DNA of 52,238 nucleotides, taken from Acidobacteriota bacterium. GTDB taxonomy: Bacteria > Acidobacteriota > Vicinamibacteria > Vicinamibacterales > UBA2999. Both the position numbers and the translations under genes were made by a program. The notes beneath the pieces are model-generated. The model was not told where the DNA came from and did no database searches. It saw only the letters and a list, made by a program, of their open reading frames with translations. The stretch lies in assembly GCA_020851565.1 (NCBI GenBank), contig JADZCN010000095.1, positions 1-52,238 of the forward strand. Reading direction: 5' to 3'. Shown one piece after another: positions 47,068-52,238 of the stretch (its first letter is position 1; each line of letters starts with the position of its first letter).

Positions 47068-49505
47068 GCGCCTCTCGCCAGGCCCTCTCGTCGCTGCCCT
47101 GGCATCGGCGCCTGGAAGCGCGCGTGGCCGTGGCGGTCGCCCTGCTGGTGGCGGGCGCGCTGGGCGCGCTGCTGCTCATCACCATCCAGATGGTCTCCAC
47201 CGAGTCGCGCCAGCGGGCCGAAGTGGAGCTCGAGTCGGCGCGGGCCGCCTTCTACAGCCTGCTCGAGAATCGTGCCGCCTCCGGCATCGCGGTGGCGGAG
47301 CTGGTCACCGAGCTCCCGGTGTTCCGCGCGCACCTCACGGACCGGCGCCTGGCCGCGGATCGCCCGACGATCGAGGCCATGGCCGATACCTATCGGCAGC
47401 AGCTCGGGGCCCAGTTCCTCGTGGTCACCAACGCCGAGGGAACCTGGCTGGCCAGTCCGGGCTGGGGCGGGCACGAGGGCCCGGCAGCGCCGGAGCTGGA
47501 GCAGGCCATCGGCTCGGCCAGAGCCGGCACGCCGCGGAGCGTCATCGCGAGCCAGTCCGGCGAGCTGTTCCTCATCGCGACTGCGCCGGCACGGTTCGCC
47601 AGCGAGGTGCTCGGCACGCTCAGCGTCGGCTACCAGCTCACGGACGATCTGGCGCGGCAACTCGCCCGACTCGCCAAGTGCGAGGTGATTCTCCTGGCGG
47701 GCAGCCGCATCGCGGCCACCAGCCTCGTGGAGCGCGACCACCCGGACGTGGCGCCGCTGGTGACCGAGGCGCTGGCGGTGCCGGTGGGCATCCTGCCCGA
47801 GCTTCGCCGCGTTGGCGGCGAGCAGTATTTCGGGGGCACCTTCTCGCTCCGCGCCGCCGCGCCCAGCCCGGGGTCGGGCCGCCTGCTCCTGCTGGCGGAC
47901 TGGCAGCCGACCCGGCTGTTCGTCGAGCGTCTCCGCGATCGCTTCCTCACCGGCGGGCTCGTCGTCTTCGGGCTCGCGCTCGCCGGCGGGCTCATCTTCA
48001 GCCGCCGGGTCAGCCGGCCGCTGCGCGACATCGCCACCGCGGCGTCCGACATCGCGGGCGGCAACCTCGCCCTGCAGCTGCCCGTGCACGGCAGCGCGGA
48101 AGAGGTGACCGTGGCCACGGCCTTCAACGAGATGAGCGCCAGCCTGCGCGCGGCACAGGATCGGCTCATCCACGACGCCATCCACGATCCGCTGACACGC
48201 CTGCCCAACCGCGTGCTGTTCAAGGAGCGGCTGGATCGCGCGATGGCGAGGCGCGTGCGGCACCCCGACTACCGTTTCGCCGTCCTCTTCATCGACCTCG
48301 ATCGCTTCAAGCACGTGAACGACAGCCTCGGCCACACGGCGGGTGACCAGCTCCTCGTAGCCTTCGCCGATCGGCTGGCCACCACCGTGCGGCGCGAGGA
48401 CATCGTCACGCGCCTGAAGGCGGACCAGTCGGGCAATCCCGAGGCGAACACGCTCGCGCGGTTCGGCGGCGACGAGTTCGTCGTGCTGCTCGACGACATC
48501 CGGGAGCCCATCGACGCCGTGCGCGTGGCCGAGCGCGTGCAGACCGTCGCCGCCCAGCCGCTGAGCGTGGCCGACCACGAGGTGTTCGCGAGCCCCAGCA
48601 TCGGCGTGGCGGTCAGCTCGCCCGGGCACCGGACCGGGGACGAGCTGATTCGCGACGCGGATCTCGCGATGCACCGGGCGAAGGCCGCCGGCGGGAGCTG
48701 TTACGCGGTGTTCGACGCGGCGATGCACGAGGCGGCCGTGGAGCGCCTGCGCCTCGAGACCGAGCTGCGCCGCGCGGTCGAGCGGCGCGAGTTCCGCCTC
48801 TGGTACCAGCCCATCGTCTCACTGTCGGATCGGCGCATCGCGGGCTTCGAGGCCCTGATCCGCTGGGAGCATCCCGAGCGCGGGCTGCTGCTGCCGGCCA
48901 CCTTCCTGCACGTGGCCGAGGAGCTGGGTGTGATCCACCATATCGACGAGTGGGCCCTCCACGAAGCCTGCCGGCAGGGGCAGGCCTGGCGCCGCGCGCA
49001 CCCCAGCGCCATGGCGCCGACCATGAGCGTGAACCTCTCAGCGAAGGCGCTGGGATCCAACGGGCTCGTGACGCGCGTGGCCGACGTGCTCGACGCGACG
49101 GGGTTTCCCGCCGAGGCGCTGCGGCTCGAGGTGACGGAGAGCGCGGCCATCTCCGACGCCGATCGCGTGCGCGTGGTCCTCCAGGACCTCCGCGCGCTGG
49201 GCGCCCGCGTCAGCCTCGACGATTTCGGCACGGGGTACTGCTCCCTCAGCTACCTGCAGCACTTTCCCGTGGACACGCTCAAGATCGATCGTTCCTTCGT
49301 GGCCAGGATTGGGGGGGTGGACGAGGGCGAGGGCGAGATCATCCGGCTCATCGTGAGCCTGGCCCACACGCTTGGCCTGGAAGTGGTGGCCGAAGGCACC
49401 GAGACCAGGGCGCAGGTCGAATACCTCGCCGCGCTCGGGTGCGGCTACGGCCAGGGCTACTACTTCGCGCGTCCCGCAGGCGCCGCCGAGGTCAGGATTG
49501 CCTGA
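47064..49505 (+). CDS. Membrane GGDEF-EAL c-di-GMP sensor protein
   Basis: 813 residues. Two transmembrane segments (about 25-45 and 295-315) enclose a periplasmic sensor of about 250 residues, followed by a HAMP domain (SRRVSRPLRDIATAASDIAG). GGDEF (468-472) is intact; an insertion of about 12 residues before it removes the usual inhibitory RxxD spacing. The EAL domain has E596-A-L, DDFGTGYCSLSYL, LKIDRSF and EVVAEGTET, so the phosphodiesterase site looks complete. It may make or break c-di-GMP according to a periplasmic signal. Co-translation with a copper protein and a porin suggests copper or redox as the signal. Confidence 0.93.
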   Translation: MSASRQALSSLPWHRRLEARVAVAVALLVAGALGALLLITIQMVSTESRQRAEVELESARAAFYSLLENRAASGIAVAELVTELPVFRAHLTDRRLAADRPTIEAMADTYRQQLGAQFLVVTNAEGTWLASPGWGGHEGPAAPELEQAIGSARAGTPRSVIASQSGELFLIATAPARFASEVLGTLSVGYQLTDDLARQLARLAKCEVILLAGSRIAATSLVERDHPDVAPLVTEALAVPVGILPELRRVGGEQYFGGTFSLRAAAPSPGSGRLLLLADWQPTRLFVERLRDRFLTGGLVVFGLALAGGLIFSRRVSRPLRDIATAASDIAGGNLALQLPVHGSAEEVTVATAFNEMSASLRAAQDRLIHDAIHDPLTRLPNRVLFKERLDRAMARRVRHPDYRFAVLFIDLDRFKHVNDSLGHTAGDQLLVAFADRLATTVRREDIVTRLKADQSGNPEANTLARFGGDEFVVLLDDIREPIDAVRVAERVQTVAAQPLSVADHEVFASPSIGVAVSSPGHRTGDELIRDADLAMHRAKAAGGSCYAVFDAAMHEAAVERLRLETELRRAVERREFRLWYQPIVSLSDRRIAGFEALIRWEHPERGLLLPATFLHVAEELGVIHHIDEWALHEACRQGQAWRRAHPSAMAPTMSVNLSAKALGSNGLVTRVADVLDATGFPAEALRLEVTESAAISDADRVRVVLQDLRALGARVSLDDFGTGYCSLSYLQHFPVDTLKIDRSFVARIGGVDEGEGEIIRLIVSLAHTLGLEVVAEGTETRAQVEYLAALGCGYGQGYYFARPAGAAEVRIA

Positions 49506-49507
49506 GC

Positions 49508-49612
49508 AAGTGAGAAGCGAGAAGTGAGGAGTGCGAAGTGAGAAGTGGCGGGAACCCGGGGGCCGTGCCGGTGACCTCGCTTCTCCCTTCTCCCTTCTGA
49601 CCGCTCACTTCG
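49508..49612. repeat. Purine/pyrimidine mirrored repeat between convergent genes
   Basis: A purine-rich arm (units of GAGAAGTGAG, 49508-49547) is followed by a pyrimidine-rich arm (CTTCTCCCTTCTCCC and CTCACTTC, about 49578-49612). The arms are partly complementary and could form a two-way terminator. Same family as 21886-21909. Confidence 0.6.
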
Positions 49613-50720
49613 CCAGCGTGAACCGCTGCACCCTGCGCCCCGTGGATGCCTCACCCACGTAGAGGTTGCCCTTCGAGTCCACGCTCATGCCGTGCGGTCG
49701 GAGGAACTGCCCGAGCTGGCGGCCGCCGCGGCCGAACTCGCCGACCACTTCCATGTCGGAGCGCCGCAGGATCCACACCTTGTGGTTCGTCCCGTCCGCG
49801 AGGTACAGCCACTGCTGCGCTGCGTCGGGCGAGAGGACGATGACGAAGGCCGAGCCCGAGGCGAGCGTGGCGGGTGCGATGATCTTCTCGGCCAGGAACT
49901 TGCCCTGCTGATCGAACACCTGGATGCGGTTGCCGCGCCGGTCGGCCACGTAGATCTTCCCGTCTCTCGACCCGGTGATGCCGTGCGGCGTCGAGAACTG
50001 CTTCGGCAGCGCGCCGCTCGCCATCGTCCTGGGATCGAACTTCTCGGTGTCGTCCGGCCGGTTTCCGTAGGCGCCCCAGTGCCGCAGGTACTTGCCGGTG
50101 GCGCCGTCGAACACGATCACGCGGCGGTTGCGGTACCCGTCGGAGATGAACACCTCGTTGGTCTTCGGGTCCACCCAGATGCCCGAGGGGCCGCCCAGCA
50201 GCGTGGTGTCGTTGCTGCCCGCGTTCTTGTCGTACTGGCCGATGTTGAGCACCAGCTTGCCGTCGCGCGTGAACTTCTGCACGCGGTGGTGCATGTAGGT
50301 GCCGATCCAGACGAAGTCGTTGTGATCGACGAAGATGCCGTGGGGATTGCGGGGCCAGTTGGACGTGTCGTCCACCGAGCCCTGGCCCCAGCCCTGGACG
50401 ATCTTGCCGTTGGCGTCCAGCTCGAGCACCGGCGGCGCTGGACGGCAGCAGGTGGCGATGGGCGGGTTCTGCACCTCGGAGGTCTCCTCCTCGGTGAGGG
50501 TCTCAGGGAGGTGCGTGATCCAGACGTGGTCCTTCGCGTCCACGAACACGCCCGTGACCGCGCCGAGGATCCAGTGGTTCGGCAGCTCCTGCGGCCACGC
50601 AGGGTCCACGGCGAAACGGGGCGCGCCGCCCGTGCCCTGCGTGGCAGACGAGCCGCTGGCCCCGAGCGCCAGGGGAAGGGCCAGCACGAGGGCCGCTGCG
50701 AGGTTCGCGAGCCTTTTCAT
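49605..50720 (-). CDS. Secreted NHL-repeat beta-propeller protein
   Basis: 371 residues. A signal peptide (LANLAAALVLALPLALGASG) precedes six NHL-like blades, for example VDAKDHVWITHLPE, VDHNDFVWIGTYMHHRVQKF, SRDGKIYVADRRGNRIQVFD and DSKGNLYVGEASTGRRVQRF. A double Cys (IATCCRPAPPVLELD) in the second blade is unusual for the family and could form a disulfide or bind metal. It is a separate paralogue from the pair at 24663-26962. ATG 50720 is only 26 bp from the divergent exported methyltransferase start, so they share a promoter region. Confidence 0.87.
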   Translation of the reverse strand: MKRLANLAAALVLALPLALGASGSSATQGTGGAPRFAVDPAWPQELPNHWILGAVTGVFVDAKDHVWITHLPETLTEEETSEVQNPPIATCCRPAPPVLELDANGKIVQGWGQGSVDDTSNWPRNPHGIFVDHNDFVWIGTYMHHRVQKFTRDGKLVLNIGQYDKNAGSNDTTLLGGPSGIWVDPKTNEVFISDGYRNRRVIVFDGATGKYLRHWGAYGNRPDDTEKFDPRTMASGALPKQFSTPHGITGSRDGKIYVADRRGNRIQVFDQQGKFLAEKIIAPATLASGSAFVIVLSPDAAQQWLYLADGTNHKVWILRRSDMEVVGEFGRGGRQLGQFLRPHGMSVDSKGNLYVGEASTGRRVQRFTLAK

Positions 50721-50746
50721 GGCGTCATTGTGCCATCATCGGCGCC

Positions 50747-51580
50747 ATGACGCGCTTCCATCCGACGATTGCGGTTGCGTTCCTGGGGCTGGCGCTGCTG
50801 ATCCTGGCGCCGGCCCCTTCCGCCGCGCAGGAGGCTCGACCCTTCGAGCCCGTGCCCGGCCAGGCGGGCAAGGACGTGGTGTGGGTGCCCACGCCCGAGA
50901 GCCTGGTCGAGAAGATGCTCGACATGGCGAAGGTCACCGCGCGGGATGTCGTCATGGACCTTGGCTCGGGTGACGGCCGCAACGTGATTGCCGCGGCCAG
51001 GCGCGGCGCCCGTGCGGTCGGTGTCGAGTACAACCCGGAAATGGTGGCCCTCTCGCGCCGCAACGCCGAGAAGGCCGGGGTGGCCGGCCGCGCCACGTTC
51101 ATCGAGGGCGACATGTTCGCCGCCGACATCTCGGAGGCGACGGTGCTGGCGCTCTTCCTGCTGCCGAGCAACCTGGACAAGCTCAAGGACAAGTTCCTGG
51201 CGCTGCGGCCCGGCACGCGCATCGTGCTCAACACCTTCGGCGTCGAGGGGTGGGAGCCCGACGCCACCGAGACAGTGGGGGGCGACTGCGAGAGCTGGTG
51301 CACGTCGCTGCTGTTGATCGTGCCGGCCCGGGTGGATGGCCCGTGGCAGATGGCGGGCGACGAGATCGTCTTCGCGCAGGCATTCCAGAAGCTGACCGGA
51401 TCGCTGAAGACGCGGGATGGCGCGGCGACGATCACCGAGGGCCGGCTGCGTGGCGAGGCCATCGAGTTCGTGGCGGACGGCACGCGCTACACCGGCCGCG
51501 TGCAGGGCGACAGGATGGAGGGGACGGCCGTCACGGCGAGTGGGGCGAAGCGGTCGTGGAGGGCGCAGCGGAAGAAGTGA
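50747..51580 (+). CDS. Exported class I SAM methyltransferase-fold protein
   Basis: 277 residues. A clear signal peptide (AVAFLGLALLILAPAPSAAQ) is followed by a methyltransferase domain with motif I VVMDLGSGDGRNVIAAARRG, VGVEYNPEMVALSRRN and FIEGDMFAADISEATVLALF. About 60 C-terminal residues form a separate beta-rich stretch (GDEIVFAQAFQKLTGSLKTR). Class I methyltransferases need SAM, which is not known to be present in the periplasm, so export is puzzling. The protein may use another ligand or be retained as a membrane anchor. Convergent with nothing; its 3' end runs into the tandem array. Confidence 0.82.
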   Translation: MTRFHPTIAVAFLGLALLILAPAPSAAQEARPFEPVPGQAGKDVVWVPTPESLVEKMLDMAKVTARDVVMDLGSGDGRNVIAAARRGARAVGVEYNPEMVALSRRNAEKAGVAGRATFIEGDMFAADISEATVLALFLLPSNLDKLKDKFLALRPGTRIVLNTFGVEGWEPDATETVGGDCESWCTSLLLIVPARVDGPWQMAGDEIVFAQAFQKLTGSLKTRDGAATITEGRLRGEAIEFVADGTRYTGRVQGDRMEGTAVTASGAKRSWRAQRKK

Positions 51581-51588
51581 GGGAAGGG

Positions 51589-52238
51589 CCTCGCCGCTTC
51601 GCGGCTCGGTAGGCGGCCCTTTGGGCCGTGGGCCTGCGGTGGTGATCCTCTACGCGCCGAAGGCGCGCCCACGCGGCGCAGCCGTGCCAACCGCGCAGCG
51701 GCCCAGGCGCCGACGGCGCGCCCCGATGGGCCTCGCCGCTAGCGCGGCTCGGTGGGCGGCGCGTCGCGCCGTGGGCCTGCGGTGGGGATCTCCCACGCGC
51801 CGAAGGCGCGCTTACGCGGTCGCCGCGCCTGCCGCCGAGCGGCCCACGCGCCGACGGCGCGCCCCGATGGGCCTCGCCGCTAGCGCGGCTCGGTGGGCGG
51901 CGCGTCGCGCCGTGGGGCCTGCGGTGGGGATCCCCCCCGCGCCGAAGGCGCGCTGACGCGGCGCAGCCGCGCCTGCCGCCGAGCGGCCCAGGCGCCGACG
52001 GCGCGCCCCGCTGGGCCTCGCCGCTGTCGCGGCTCGGTGGGCGGCGCTTTGCGCCGTGGGCCGGCGGTGGGAACTCTCTACGCGCCGCAGGCGCGCCCAC
52101 GCGGCGGAGCCGTGCCTGCCGCCGAGCGGCCCAGGCGCCGACGGCGCGCCCCGATGGGCCTCGCCGCTCGCCGCGGCTCGGTGGGCGGCGCGTCGCGCCG
52201 TGGGCCTGCGGTGGGGATCCCCCCGCGCCGAAGGCGCG
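51589..52238. repeat. ~142-bp multi-hairpin tandem array, 4.5 units, runs off the window
   Basis: Units begin CCTCGCCGCT at 51589, 51731, 51872, 52016 and 52159 (periods 142, 141, 144, 143). Each unit has about five short hairpins with 5-6 bp GC stems, for example GCCGC/GCGGC, GGCGC/GCGCC, GCGCC/GGCGC. Stems are kept while loops vary in sequence and length. The window ends in unit five. No convincing gene is present; open frames across it are low-complexity. Confidence 0.9.

Noticed and set aside
51417..51956. Open frames in the terminal array (about 180 codons)
   Set aside because: They are made of Arg/Ala/Pro repeats from the hairpin units and have no start context.

Overview
The window is a GC-rich bacterial chromosome segment with about 38 protein-coding genes, no tRNA or rRNA genes and no recognisable CRISPR array or complete insertion sequence. 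The gene content (a DUF5916 outer-membrane protein, three NHL beta-propeller proteins, an M16 peptidase pair, DUF1326/DUF2182, an ECF sigma factor with a Cys-rich tail) together with abundant intergenic minisatellites best fits an Acidobacteriota genome, probably Vicinamibacteria. That assignment is inference from style and families, not from a marker gene.

Layout. 1-800: an unexplained stretch, a 5'-truncated alpha/beta hydrolase remnant and a small hypothetical gene. 883-6914 (minus): glutamate synthase operon gltB-gltD. 7054-13446: a TPR protein translationally coupled to a ClC-type channel, facing a minus-strand operon of DUF3891 protein, a second ClC transporter and a CPA1/CvrA-type cation/proton antiporter. 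13505-19874: a co-directional envelope cassette of OmpR-type regulator, sensor kinase, DegP/HtrA protease and MprF. 19878-20730: a broken SpoIIE-type phosphatase. 20645-24443: MFS transporter, ECF sigma factor, MarR regulator with a leaderless promoter and a palindromic operator, YceI, HupE/UreJ. 24448-30800: two copies of a ~200-bp long-hairpin element, two NHL proteins, DUF2182, DUF1326, an MFS transporter and a divergent RibD-C-type reductase. 30916-34084: an M16 peptidase pair, a 15-bp minisatellite and a Uma2 remnant.

34149-41635 is the most distinctive block: two SAM methyltransferases, a GT4 glycosyltransferase, a PTPS-like protein lacking canonical residues, a zinc-ligand-poor MDR dehydrogenase, a CDP-alcohol phosphotransferase, a sulfatase/LtaS-like membrane enzyme and a RibA-type GTP cyclohydrolase II. 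With the RibD-C reductase 3.3 kb beyond it, this looks like an undescribed pathway that turns GTP into a methylated and glycosylated pyrimidine- or pterin-type molecule, possibly with a membrane-linked branch.

41707-51580 holds a DUF5916 protein, an OYE-family reductase, a tightly coupled three-gene operon (type-1-copper cupredoxin, outer-membrane barrel, GGDEF-EAL sensor) that looks like a copper-linked c-di-GMP module, a third NHL protein and an exported methyltransferase. The window ends in a ~142-bp multi-hairpin tandem array that runs off the edge.

A theme outside the genes is structured repeats at gene borders: mirrored octamers between convergent genes, a 15-mer that replaced the 5' part of a gene, a palindromic insertion inside a methyltransferase that shares a 16-nt motif with the terminal array, and hairpins whose stems change sequence but keep pairing.
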